Source: Cohnella ginsengisoli
Lineage (GTDB): Bacteria > Bacillota > Bacilli > Paenibacillales > Paenibacillaceae
Assembly (NCBI RefSeq): GCF_029525555.1
Contig: NZ_JAPDHZ010000002.1
Coordinates: forward strand, 1,649,868-1,713,867
DNA: 64,000 nucleotides
Direction of reading: 5' to 3'
This document shows, piece after piece, positions 37,235-45,275 of this stretch (within the stretch, counting starts at the first letter, position 1; each line of letters starts with the position of its first letter). The translations under genes and the position numbers were made by a program. The notes under the pieces are model-generated. The model worked only from the letters and a program-made list of their open reading frames with translations, was not told where the DNA came from and did not search any database.

Positions 37235-37696
37235 TTACATCGATCCTGCCGACGACAGTCCCGTCAACAGAGCGGCGATTCGTTCGCCTGCGGCGGCCAC
37301 GATCCGGCGCTCATCTGTTCGATACACCCTTTTTCTGCGGTCACCGGCGATGAGAATGCCTGACGGCGAATGGCCAAAATAAAGCGGCACCGCGTATGCC
37401 GCGCGCAAATCTTCCGCGAGCAGCAGCGGATACTCCTGCAGCCGGCGCGAATAGAGCAGCTCCGGCATACTGAACGGCATCGCCCTTCCTATCTTCAATA
37501 CGCTCGCGGATAAGCCGCGTCCCGGCTTTTCGGATATGCCGGCATATCGTTCGTTGGTTTGACCGGACGCCACCGGCCATCTCAAGTTCAGCAGAGGCGC
37601 CTCGGTGAGACCGATCGCGCAAAAGTCGCACCCTAACTCCGCACGCAGCGTCGCCAGGATCGCCAGGATCGCCTCGCGGATCCCTTGTTCGATCAT
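37235..37696 (-). CDS. GAF-domain protein, NreA-like
   Basis: The 153-residue single GAF-domain protein starts at the ATG at 37696 behind GGAGGG. Staphylococcal NreA, a nitrate receptor that inhibits NreB, has nearly the same length (about 154). Visible are CDFCAIGLTEAPLLNLRWPVASGQTNERY, EKPGRGLSASVLKIGRAM, RLQEYPLLLAEDLRAAYAVPLYFGHSPSGILIAGDRRKRVY. It is first in the trio GAF-regulator-kinase, divergent from fnr. Nitrate sensing is inferred from context and size and not from identified binding residues. Confidence 0.75.
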   Translation of the reverse strand: MIEQGIREAILAILATLRAELGCDFCAIGLTEAPLLNLRWPVASGQTNERYAGISEKPGRGLSASVLKIGRAMPFSMPELLYSRRLQEYPLLLAEDLRAAYAVPLYFGHSPSGILIAGDRRKRVYRTDERRIVAAAGERIAALLTGLSSAGSM

Positions 37697-37771
37697 CTTC
37701 TAATCCCTCCAAGCCTTGCATATCACATTCCCCTTCCCTTCAGTGTAATGGAGCGCCGACTCCGCGTGAGT

Positions 37772-37785
37772 CGGGGAATTCCCCG
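37772..37785. promoter_or_regulatory. GC-rich palindrome in the nreA-like/fnr gap (site 1)
   Basis: CGGGGAATTCCCCG is a perfect 14-bp palindrome. NreC-type regulators are reported to bind GC-rich palindromes, so this is a candidate site for the neighbouring regulator. Confidence 0.45.
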
Positions 37786-37822
37786 ATTTCATCGGGGGGA
37801 AACTCCTGATTCAGCCTCGGAC

Positions 37823-37838
37823 TGTGACGTTGCTCACA
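37823..37838. promoter_or_regulatory. Perfect Fnr box in the nreA-like/fnr gap
   Basis: TGTGA-CGTTGC-TCACA matches the Bacillus Fnr consensus exactly. It lies about 119 bases before the fnr start and about 134 before the divergent GAF-protein start, so it may serve both. Confidence 0.8.
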
Positions 37839-37847
37839 AAAAGATAA

Positions 37848-37857
37848 GGGAATTCCC
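37848..37857. promoter_or_regulatory. GC-rich palindrome in the nreA-like/fnr gap (site 2)
   Basis: GGGAATTCCC is a second perfect palindrome with the same core as site 1, on the other side of the Fnr box. Confidence 0.4.
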
Positions 37858-37948
37858 GCCGGAAGATCAGGAGGTTCCCCGATAAACGCCGAAGATTCGA
37901 TACGGTATGATGAAGTCATCAAAGGGATTCGGATGGGGGGATGCGGTC

Positions 37949-38698
37949 ATGAGCAGAGCGTTGAAGAAAAGGGTAGCCGGGGAGCGGACCCAAGAAAATG
38001 AACTTGGGATTCACCGCTTCTTCTCGGAGGATCAGTTCGCCCGCATCGAAGAGCTGATGTACCCGAAGCATGCCGAAAAGGGCAGCTATTTATTTTGGGA
38101 AGGCGAGCAGGCCGGCAAGCTCTACTATGTGCGGTCGGGCAAGGTTAAGCTGCGGAAGTCGACGGCAGAAGGCAAGGACTTCATGCTCTCGGTCATGCAG
38201 CCGGGGGATCTGATCTGGGAGCCGGAAAACGGGCTGACGAAGGTCCATTCGTTCAGCGCCGAGGTGCTGGAGGAGGCCGAGCTCGGCGTCGTACAGTGGA
38301 GAGACTTGGAGATTCTGCTGTATCGGTACGGGGACTTCGCCGTTCGCTTCATGAACTGGATGGCGATCGCGCAGCGCGTGAGCGAATCGAAGTTCCGCGA
38401 TCTGCTGCTGTTCGGCAAGCCGGGCGCGCTCGCTTCGACCTTGATCCGCATGGCCAACACGTACGGCATCGCTACGGCGGAAGGCATCAAAATCACGCTC
38501 AAGCTGACCCATTCGGAAATCGCGGACATGATCGGCACTTCGCGCGAGAGCGTGAACCGGATGCTGAACGGGCTGAAGGAGGAAGGCGTCATCGACATCC
38601 GCCAAGGCCGCATTTACGTGCTTCAACTGAATGCGCTTCGCGAGATCTGCCATTGCCCGACCTGTCCCGGCTGCCCTAAAGAGATCTGCCGGATTTAA
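37949..38698 (+). CDS. fnr: Fnr-type anaerobic transcriptional regulator
   Basis: The 249-residue protein starts at the ATG at 37949 behind GGGGGGA. A cyclic-nucleotide-binding-like sensor domain (about 25-125: YPKHAEKGSYLFWEGEQAGKLYYVRSGKVKLRK) is followed by a dimer helix and a CRP winged helix (KLTHSEIADMIGTSRESVNRMLNGLKEEGVIDIRQGRIYVL). The C-terminus, CHCPTCPGCPKEICRI, has five cysteines; Bacillus subtilis Fnr binds its oxygen-sensitive [4Fe-4S] cluster with C-terminal cysteines, unlike the enterobacterial protein. It likely activates the doxX-adhE-pfl operon, the hemerythrin-like gene and itself, since matching boxes precede each. Confidence 0.94.
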   Translation: MSRALKKRVAGERTQENELGIHRFFSEDQFARIEELMYPKHAEKGSYLFWEGEQAGKLYYVRSGKVKLRKSTAEGKDFMLSVMQPGDLIWEPENGLTKVHSFSAEVLEEAELGVVQWRDLEILLYRYGDFAVRFMNWMAIAQRVSESKFRDLLLFGKPGALASTLIRMANTYGIATAEGIKITLKLTHSEIADMIGTSRESVNRMLNGLKEEGVIDIRQGRIYVLQLNALREICHCPTCPGCPKEICRI

Positions 38699-38923
38699 AT
38701 CGGAAGGCAAGCGACCGGATTGTAATGGAACCGTAATATAGCTTTCATCTTCCCTTCATGTTCGGCGGTTACAATACAGACATGACCCCCCTTTTCAATA
38801 ATATATCTTTTGGGCTTGCAGCTTCGGCTGCAGGCCCGCTTTTTTTTTGTCCTCCGCACCTTCTTCTGGGCAGGCGCATATCGTACCTTAGCGACATTCG
38901 CCCAGCCGAGGAGGAATATGTGC

Positions 38924-39775
38924 ATGACAAATAAAGGGCAAAACCGTCGGCAGCCTGCAGCCAAGCAGACGCAACGGCAGCAAGGAGCGAAGAGCGTAGC
39001 GACGCTTCACGCCAAGGCGCCCGCGAAGAAAAAGCCGGGCATCGCCGTCAAGCAAAGCCCGCAATCGGAGTCTTTCGAGCCGGACATTCCGGTCAGGCAA
39101 ATCCCATGGTGGTTCACGCCCGAACACCAGCGGGCGCACGGACCGGGAGGCGGCGCACATTTAGGCGGCTTGCTGCCGCCGAGGCCGCCGGGACCGGGGT
39201 TTCACCCGGGTCCGGGACCTGGACCGCACCCAGGCCCCGGACAGCATCCAGGCCCAGGCCCTTTCCCCCCCAGGACCCGGACCCTTTCCGCCGGGCCCAG
39301 GCCCTTTCCCCGCCCGGACCGGGCCCTTTCCCGCCTGGGCCTTTTCCGCCAGGACCGGGGCCGTTTCCGCCTCCTGAGACCGCCGTTCCCGCCAGGACCG
39401 GGGCCGTTCCCCATTCCGATTCCGATTCCGCTGCCGATACCCGTACCAGGCCCTGTTCCTGTGCCAGTTCCTGTTCCGTTGCCTGAACCGACCAGCTTCG
39501 TGGCCGTGACGGTCGAAGGCGGCTTCGGTTTCCCGAATATATCCGGAACCAGCTACGTGACCTTCTACCCTGGCATGACGCTGCGCCAGGCGCTGTTCGC
39601 GACCGGCAGGGTACAGTTCGGACCGAACGGCTTCATCGTCAGCGTGGCCGGAATTCCGGTCGGCGGACCGATTGGACTGACGGTTCGTTACAATGGCCGC
39701 GTCATACCGCAGACCTTGCTCGATCTGCCGATTACCCCGGGCAGCACGATCACGCTAAGTCTCTTTTACTTTTAA
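38924..39775 (+). CDS. Pro/Gly-rich collagen-like protein with C-terminal beta domain (frame broken)
   Basis: I choose the ATG at 38924 (MTNKGQNRRQPAAKQ) for its spacing from GAGGAGG. The basic N-terminal region (AKAPAKKKPGIAVK) is followed by IPWWFTPEHQRAHGPGGG, then a long GPGPFPP-type repeat and an alternating IPIPIPLPIPVPGPVPVPVPVP stretch. A C-terminal domain of about 90 residues (VTVEGGFGFPNISGTSYVTFYPGMTLRQALFATG; LPITPGSTITLSLFYF) resembles a beta-grasp/SLBB-like fold. The C-run at 39265-39271 and at least one more C-run near 39315 break the repeat. No signal peptide is seen. I cannot name a family; a spore-coat or surface protein is a guess. Confidence 0.65.
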   Translation: MTNKGQNRRQPAAKQTQRQQGAKSVATLHAKAPAKKKPGIAVKQSPQSESFEPDIPVRQIPWWFTPEHQRAHGPGGGAHLGGLLPPRPPGPGFHPGPGPGPHPGPGQHPGPGPFPPRTRTLSAGPRPFPRPDRALSRLGLFRQDRGRFRLLRPPFPPGPGPFPIPIPIPLPIPVPGPVPVPVPVPLPEPTSFVAVTVEGGFGFPNISGTSYVTFYPGMTLRQALFATGRVQFGPNGFIVSVAGIPVGGPIGLTVRYNGRVIPQTLLDLPITPGSTITLSLFYF

Positions 39776-39790
39776 GATGCCAGAAGACGC

Positions 39791-39829
39791 AAAAAGGAAC
39801 CGCACCTTAACGGGGGCGGTCCCTTTTGT
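39791..39829. terminator. Bidirectional terminator between collagen-like and TVP38 genes
   Basis: AAAAGGAACCGC pairs with GCGGTCCCTTTT (one mismatch) around a short loop, with A- and T-rich edges. It lies in the gap of two convergent genes. Confidence 0.75.
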
Positions 39830-39858
39830 TATGAACGAAATACTTCGGCGACCCGAGC

Positions 39859-40501
39859 TTAACCGACCTCGCGCCTCACTCGGCGCTTCAGCAGCAGCGG
39901 GACGAGCATCGCGACGCCGAACGCCGCGACGGCCAGCGCGATCTCCCGCCAATCGCCTCGAGACAGGCTGGCGCCGAGAAAACAGAAGGCGAAGGTGCCC
40001 GGCAGCGTACCGATCGCCGTTGCGGGCACATAGGCGCGCAGCGGCACCCGCGCGGCTCCGGCGGCGTAGCTGACGAGATCGAACGGCACGAACGGCGCGA
40101 TCCGCAGCATAAGCACCATCGGAAAGCCGCGTCGCTGCATGGCGGCCTCGAGCTTGCGCAGACGCGGGTCGTCCCGTCCTTTGAAAAAGCCGATCCCCAC
40201 CTGGCGCGCTAGCAGAAACGACAGCACCGCCCCGGGGGAGCTCGCCCAAAAACGTATAAAGCATGCCGTACCACGTGCCGAAGGCAAGGCCGCCGGCCAG
40301 CGTCAGCACCGACGCCGGGAACAGCACGAACGGCCTTGCGATGAATAGGCCGACGTAGACGGCCGGCGCGATCCAGCCGAACGACAGCAACCAGTCGCGG
40401 AGCGTATTCGGCGTGATTTTCAGGTAGTGAAAGTTGATCCATAGCAGCGCGCTCGCGACGGCTGCGACGGCTAGCGACAGCAAAACGACCTTGCGGCTCA
40501 C
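39859..40501 (-). CDS. TVP38/TMEM64 (DedA-like) membrane protein (frame broken)
   Basis: I use the GTG at 40501 (VSRKVVLLSLAVAAVASALLW) behind GGGAG. Several membrane helices and the SNARE-associated/VTT motifs are visible: PAVYVGLFIARPFVLFPASVLTLAGGLAFGTWYG, then after the break LSFLLARQVGIGFFKGRDDPRLRKLEAAMQRRGFPMVLMLRIAPFVPFDLVSYAAGAARVPLRAYVPATAIGTLPGTFAFCFLG. Five G at 40234-40238 shift the frame; about 214 residues when corrected. The family acts in membrane homeostasis, and relatives are lipid flippases; the substrate here is unknown. Confidence 0.88.
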
Positions 40502-40573
40502 ATGAACACTCCCGTCCAGCGTCTCATGCAAGCATCATACAGGATGGCGAAGCTTTTTTCCAAATCAAGGCGT

Positions 40574-41696
40574 TCACTGACGAAGCTTGAACTTCACGGT
40601 CAGCATGCTGTCTCCGTCCTCTCCGCCCGCGAGCGATTCCATCGTATAGCTCACCGACGATAGCTCGGGCATCAGCTTGAGCAGCGCGTCGAGGTCGGGC
40701 TTCGCTTCGGACGTATAGCGCATCTTGGCCGTCGTCTGGCCGGCTTCGGCGGCTGCGCGAAGCTTCGCGGCGATCTCCTTGACCGTCGATACGGACTTGG
40801 ACGGATCCAGGTAGTCGAGCCCCATATCTTCGCGAAGGTCTTCGTAAAACGCGGCGCGCGTCTTGTCCTTCGCCATTAGCGCGTCAAGCGTGTTTTTGTA
40901 CGAGGTGACGGCTTGCGGATATAGGGCTTTCCAGCTATGATCCTTCTTCAAGGCGGTGTCCGTCACGAGATAATAGCCGTACGTCGTCCGTCCCTTGACG
41001 TCCGGCACCGGGTCGTCGAACGTCGTGTCCAGCTGGTACCAGACGCCGTCCAGCTTGACGAGGTTCCACGTGTGCGCGCCCGTGCTCACGGTGCCTTCGA
41101 CGATGCGGGCGGGGATGCCCGCGTCGGTCAGCAGCCTGTAGGCGAGCGAGGCGTAGCCTTGGCAGACGGTCAGCCCGTTCTTCAGCGCGTCGTAAGCCGA
41201 ATGGCGGGCTAGCGATCGGTCGTACGCGACGTTAAGCAGCACCCAGTCGTGGATGGCTTTTACCTTTTTGGTGACCGTTCATGCTCTTGGAGACGATGGA
41301 CGCGAGTATCTGCTTCGAACGCGCATTCACGTATGCGGTTTGTTCCGCGGTCTCCCAATACTTCATTTTCACGCTTAGCGTGGATGTCGTGCCGTTGGAA
41401 CTGACGGTATAGCGATAAGAACGGATGGCGTACTTCAGGTAATCGTCGGCGGCGAAGACGCTGTCGAACGCCTTGGACACTTCGGCGGTCGTCAGCTTGC
41501 CCTTGAGCGCGACGGTAAAGGACTCGCTGCGGGCGCCGAGCTTCTGCTTCAGGCTGCTCTGAAGAATCGTCGCTTCTTCCGCCGTGACGGCGGCGACGGC
41601 CGTATCGCGGTACGGCCACACAGAGGAAGCCAACAACAGCGCGGAAGACAATAAAAATCCGGTAATGGCGCTTAGCTTTCGTTTGGACGCGGTCAT
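40574..41696 (-). CDS. Secreted transglutaminase-like cysteine peptidase-fold protein (frame broken)
   Basis: The start is the ATG at 41696 behind GGAGGGAG. A signal peptide (ASKRKLSAITGFLLSSALLLASSVWPYRDTAVAA) is followed by a region rich in Thr/Ser and then a transglutaminase core. The triad is visible as Cys in NGLTVCQGYASLAYRLL, His in GAHTWNLVKLDGVWY and Asp in QLDTTFDDPVPD. Five T at 41265-41269 break the frame just before VKAIHDWVLLNVAYDRS; about 374 residues when corrected. Such proteins cross-link or hydrolyse peptide bonds at the cell surface, or lack activity. The partner substrate is unknown. Confidence 0.85.
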
Positions 41697-41786
41697 CTCT
41701 CGCACTCCCTCCGGGTCTATACGCTTATGTATCGAATCGCGGCGTTTGGTAACCTATACATCCTTACATGGTATAATCTATCATGA

Positions 41787-42695
41787 ATGCGGAAACGGGG
41801 GGATGGGCCGTTTGAATCGAATTGTGACGTTAAACCTGGGACCGGACGCTTTTTTTCTTCCTATCGGCAGACGACGGACGATCAGGACTGGCTGGCCTAT
41901 CACGCCCATCAAGGCATCGAGCTGCTCTATGTCCACCAAGGACGCGGAGAGGCCATGACCGAGGACGCCCGCTATCCGATCCGCCCCGGCACGCTGCTGC
42001 TGTTTCTGCCCTACCAGCTTCATAAGGTCGAGGTTCCCTCCGTGCCCGGCGCGCCTTACGTCCGATCGCTGGTGAAGTTCGATCCGCGGATCGTAGAACC
42101 ATATCTGACGCCTTACCCGGGGCTCGCCCGCTGGTTTCTGATGCTGAAGCGCGGCCTGTTGTCCCGCTCCTTCTGCGATCTCGGAACGTCGGAGCGTCTG
42201 CCGGGCCTGCTGCGGGACTTTCACGAGCTGTACGGCGCTTCCGGTCCGGACAAGGAGGAGGAGCGTTCGCTCTTCCTCGTCTCGCTGCTCCACGAGCTGC
42301 GGCACCGGGCATTCCCGGAGACCGGCCGCGACGGCTCGCCCGAAGCCGAAGGACGCTCCCTCCATATCGACCGGATCATGGATTGGATCGAAGAGCGGTA
42401 CGCGCGCCCGTTCGACCTTCAGTCGCTCTCCGGCGAGCTGCATCTGTCGCCGTATTATCTGTCGCACCTGTTCAAGGAGCATACGGGCAGCAGCATCCGG
42501 GATTACATCACGGCCCGCCGGATCCGCGAGGCCTGCAGGCTGCTCAGCTCGACCTCGGATTCGATACGCTCGATCGCGGAGCAGGTCGGAGGCTTCGGCG
42601 CCTCGCACTTTTGCCAGCTGTTCAAGAAGTGCAAAGGGATGAGCCCCGAGACGTTCCGCCGGACCGTGCAGCAGGGCTTCACCGCGGCCCCTTGA
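41787..42695 (+). CDS. AraC-family regulator with cupin sensor domain (start uncertain)
   Basis: The protein of about 302 residues has an N-terminal AraC-type cupin (AYHAHQGIELLYVHQGRGE; IRPGTLLLFLPYQLHKVEV) and a C-terminal double helix-turn-helix (PFDLQSLSGELHLSPYYLSHLFKEHTGSSIRDYITARRIREACRLL; AEQVGGFGASHFCQLFKKCKGMSPETFRR). The ATG at 41787 has no ribosome binding site. A likelier start is a TTG near 41812 after GGGGGATGGG (LNRIVTLNLGPDAFF), which enters the main frame only if the run of seven T at 41850-41856 has lost a base. It lies directly before the GH88 gene on the same strand and probably controls it. Confidence 0.85.
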   Translation: MRKRGDGPFESNCDVKPGTGRFFSSYRQTTDDQDWLAYHAHQGIELLYVHQGRGEAMTEDARYPIRPGTLLLFLPYQLHKVEVPSVPGAPYVRSLVKFDPRIVEPYLTPYPGLARWFLMLKRGLLSRSFCDLGTSERLPGLLRDFHELYGASGPDKEEERSLFLVSLLHELRHRAFPETGRDGSPEAEGRSLHIDRIMDWIEERYARPFDLQSLSGELHLSPYYLSHLFKEHTGSSIRDYITARRIREACRLLSSTSDSIRSIAEQVGGFGASHFCQLFKKCKGMSPETFRRTVQQGFTAAP

Positions 42696-42788
42696 CCGCA
42701 ACTTAGCCATATACTCCCGCAACTCGCCCGAAGGTCTCCTCTATATAATGGGGTTGAAAAGAACTTCGGATCAGGGAGGCAATACGAT

Positions 42789-43922
42789 ATGTGGCAGCAA
42801 GCGATCAATGACGCGCTCGGCATCACCGCCCGCAACCTCGAGCGGTTCGGGGACCGGTTTCCCCATGTAAGCGACGGCTCCAACAAGTACGTGCTGAATG
42901 ACAATACCGACTGGACCGACGGCTTCTGGTCCGGCATTCTGTGGCTCTGCTACGAATATACGGGAGACGAGCAATACCGCGAAGGCGCCGTCCGGACGAT
43001 CGCGAGCTTCCGCGAACGTCTGGATCGATTCGAGAATCTCGATCATCACGACATCGGCTTCCTTTACTCGCTGTCGGCCCAGGCCCAATGGATCGTCGAA
43101 AAGGACGCGTCCGCGCGCAAGCTGGCGCTCGATGCCGCCGACGTGCTGATGCGCCGCTGGCGCGCGGATGCGGGCATTATCCAGGCCTGGGGACCGAAGG
43201 GCGATCCGGAAAACGGCGGCCGTATCATCATCGACTGCCTGCTGAATCTGCCGCTTCTGCTCTGGGCCGGCGAACAAACCGGCGATCCCGAATACCGCCG
43301 CGTCGCCGAGGCGCACGCGCTGAAGAGCCGCCGGTTCCTCGTCCGCGGCGACGATTCGAGCTATCATACGTTCTACTTCGATCCGGAAAACGGGAATGCC
43401 ATCCGCGGCGGCACGCACCAGGGCAACACCGACGGCAGCACGTGGACGCGCGGCCAGGCTTGGGGCATCTACGGCTTCGCGCTGAACAGCCGCTATCTCG
43501 GCAATGCCGATCTGCTGGAGACGGCGAAACGCATGGCGCGTCACTTCCTCGCCCGCGTGCCGGAGGATGGCGTCGTGTATTGGGACTTCGAGGTGCCGCA
43601 GGAGCCGTCCTCGTATCGCGACAGCTCCGCCTCGGCCATCACGGCATGCGGCCTGCTCGAGATCGCGAGCCAGCTGGACGAGCGCGATCCCGAGCGCCAG
43701 CGCTTTATCGACGCCGCGAAGGCGACCGTGACGGCGCTCCGCGACGGCTACGCCGAGCGCGACGACGGCGAAGCCGAAGGCTTCATCCGCCGCGGCTCCT
43801 ATCATGTGCGCGGCGGCATCTCGCCAGACGACTACACGATCTGGGGCGATTATTATTACTTGGAAGCGCTGCTGCGTCTGGAGCGCGGCGTGACGGGGTA
43901 TTGGTATGAGCGCGGACGCTGA
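42789..43922 (+). CDS. GH88 unsaturated glucuronyl/galacturonyl hydrolase
   Basis: The 377-residue (alpha/alpha)6 protein has GGGAGG before the ATG and no signal peptide. The two catalytic aspartates known from the Bacillus sp. GL1 enzyme (also 377 residues) fall at the same numbers here: Asp88 in DHHDIGFLYSLSAQ and Asp149 in GGRIIIDCLLNLPLL. Other family stretches are WTDGFWSGILWL, GNTDGSTWTRGQAWGIYGF and YYLEALLRLERG. It removes the 4,5-unsaturated uronic acid left by polysaccharide lyases, inside the cell. It therefore implies a lyase-degraded acidic polysaccharide (glycosaminoglycan, xanthan, gellan or rhamnogalacturonan type). Confidence 0.93.
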   Translation: MWQQAINDALGITARNLERFGDRFPHVSDGSNKYVLNDNTDWTDGFWSGILWLCYEYTGDEQYREGAVRTIASFRERLDRFENLDHHDIGFLYSLSAQAQWIVEKDASARKLALDAADVLMRRWRADAGIIQAWGPKGDPENGGRIIIDCLLNLPLLLWAGEQTGDPEYRRVAEAHALKSRRFLVRGDDSSYHTFYFDPENGNAIRGGTHQGNTDGSTWTRGQAWGIYGFALNSRYLGNADLLETAKRMARHFLARVPEDGVVYWDFEVPQEPSSYRDSSASAITACGLLEIASQLDERDPERQRFIDAAKATVTALRDGYAERDDGEAEGFIRRGSYHVRGGISPDDYTIWGDYYYLEALLRLERGVTGYWYERGR

Positions 43923-43992
43923 TTCACGCTTCCGCACTACGTCTGGCCTCCCGCTTGATCGATGCTAGATCGGCAGGAACTTAAAAGATATT

Positions 43993-44043
43993 GCAAAGGA
44001 GCTGTGCCCAAGTCATGAAAATGACTGGGGACAGCTCCTTTGC
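43993..44043. terminator. Long near-perfect hairpin after the GH88 gene
   Basis: GCAAAGGAGCTGT at the left pairs with ACAGCTCCTTTGC at the right, and the inner AGTCAT pairs with ATGACT around GAAA. The stem is over 20 bp with two small mismatches. It may be a terminator or a small palindromic repeat element. Confidence 0.65.
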
Positions 44044-44051
44044 GCTTCAGG

Positions 44052-44286
44052 GCGCCGTTAACCGGATTTTCCGGTTAACGCCTCACTCAACCTGCACTTG
44101 CGGGCGCAGTTAGCCGGTTTTTCCGGTTATCTCTCACTCAACCTGCACTTGCGAGCGCAGTTAGCCGGTTATTCCGGTTATCTCTCACTCAACCTGCACT
44201 TGCGAGCGCAGTTAGCCGGTCTTTCCGGTTATCTCTCACTCAACCTGCACTTGCGGGCGCAATTAGCCGGTTTTTCCGGTTAACTC
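44052..44286. repeat. Tandem repeat, 4.6 copies of a 51-52 bp unit with internal dyad
   Basis: Copies start at 44052, 44104, 44155, 44206 and 44257 (last one partial). Each unit contains an inverted repeat of the type AACCGG-N5-CCGGTT or AGCCGG-N5-CCGGTT, followed by the shared CTCACTCAACCTGCACTTGC. It lies between the convergent GH88 and epimerase genes. An open frame through it reads as a 17-residue repeat but has no ribosome binding site, so I regard it as non-coding. Confidence 0.85.
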
Positions 44287-44354
44287 CGCGCAATCTTAGC
44301 GCCTCGGTACCGTAACGCCGGCCAAGCTGTCAACAGCGAGCAGCCACCTTCAAT

Positions 44355-45269
44355 CTACGGTTCGCGCGGCTGCTGCAATACCCGAAACATCAAACTCGCG
44401 TTAACCGTACCGAACGGCTCCAGGCGCACGGCCGTTCCGGCGTCGATGCTGTCTTCCAGTGTCGCTGCCGGCGGCGAGGAGAATATCTCCAGCCCCACGT
44501 TGTAGTGGCTGCCGAAGTAAGGCGGACTCGCCTCCCCGCCGTGATCCCGCCAGAACCAGAGGTGCGGCCATACTTCGGCATCCCAGCCGACCTCGGCGCC
44601 GATGCCGTCCGGACGCATCAGCGCATAGCGGCCGCTCCCGGCCGGAAGAACGCCGAAGCCGCCGGGGCTCCCCTTCGCAGGCAGCTCATACGGAGCATCC
44701 TCGCCAGGCAAGCAGATGCGCGTGCCCGGGACGAGAAACGGCTCGCCGAACGTGATGTGGTGCCCCCAATCGGCATGGACAACGGCGGGCGAAACGTTCG
44801 TCAGCCGCTCTTCCAGGCGAAAGCCGGCTTCGCCGCTCGTCATTTCGAAGGACTTCTCGACCGCCAGCGGCAGCGATCGCAGCTCCAGCCGGAAGACGAC
44901 GCGGATGCGCGCCGGGCCGTCTTCCTCGATGTCGTATCGCCAGGCGGACAATGCCGCCTCCCCGTATGCCGCAAGCTCCGTGCCCCGATGCATTTGGCGA
45001 CCGCCTAGATTGGGGAGGATCTCCTGCCAGCCGCCCTCGTATTGGCTCTGAAAATCGTGAAAGGCCGCCTCCTTCGGGCGCAGCCCGAGCCTCGTAAACC
45101 AAGCGAAGTCGGTATCGGTCGGCTTGTGCAGCAGCTCGATCAGATCCGAGCCCTTGCCGGGCAGCACGGTGAGGCGGAACGCCTCGTTTTCCATGACGAC
45201 GGCTTCATAGCCCTTATAGACCAGGTCGCGCTTGATCCGGCAGCCGAAGTTGCGATCCTCCGCTCTCAC
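44355..45269 (-). CDS. Aldose 1-epimerase-like (galactose mutarotase fold, DUF4432) protein
   Basis: The 304-residue protein starts at a GTG at 45269, four bases after the binding-protein stop. Mutarotase-fold features are ENEAFRLTVLPGKGSDLIELLHKPTDTDFAW, YEGGWQEILPNLGG, VHADWGHHITFG (candidate catalytic His pair) and YNVGLEIFSSPP. It is the last gene of the second sugar-uptake operon and likely interconverts anomers or otherwise modifies the imported sugar. Exact substrate cannot be told. Confidence 0.75.
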   Translation of the reverse strand: MRAEDRNFGCRIKRDLVYKGYEAVVMENEAFRLTVLPGKGSDLIELLHKPTDTDFAWFTRLGLRPKEAAFHDFQSQYEGGWQEILPNLGGRQMHRGTELAAYGEAALSAWRYDIEEDGPARIRVVFRLELRSLPLAVEKSFEMTSGEAGFRLEERLTNVSPAVVHADWGHHITFGEPFLVPGTRICLPGEDAPYELPAKGSPGGFGVLPAGSGRYALMRPDGIGAEVGWDAEVWPHLWFWRDHGGEASPPYFGSHYNVGLEIFSSPPAATLEDSIDAGTAVRLEPFGTVNASLMFRVLQQPREP

Positions 45270-45275
45270 GCCGCG

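Noticed and set aside
44098..44283. Open frame of 61 codons through the tandem repeat (LRAQLAGFSGYLSLNLH units)
   Set aside because: It is a by-product of the 51-bp period (a multiple of three); there is no ribosome binding site, and each unit carries a hairpin-forming dyad. I treat the array as non-coding.
44052..44286. Possible CRISPR array
   Set aside because: The units are contiguous tandem copies with no unique spacers, and no cas gene is present.
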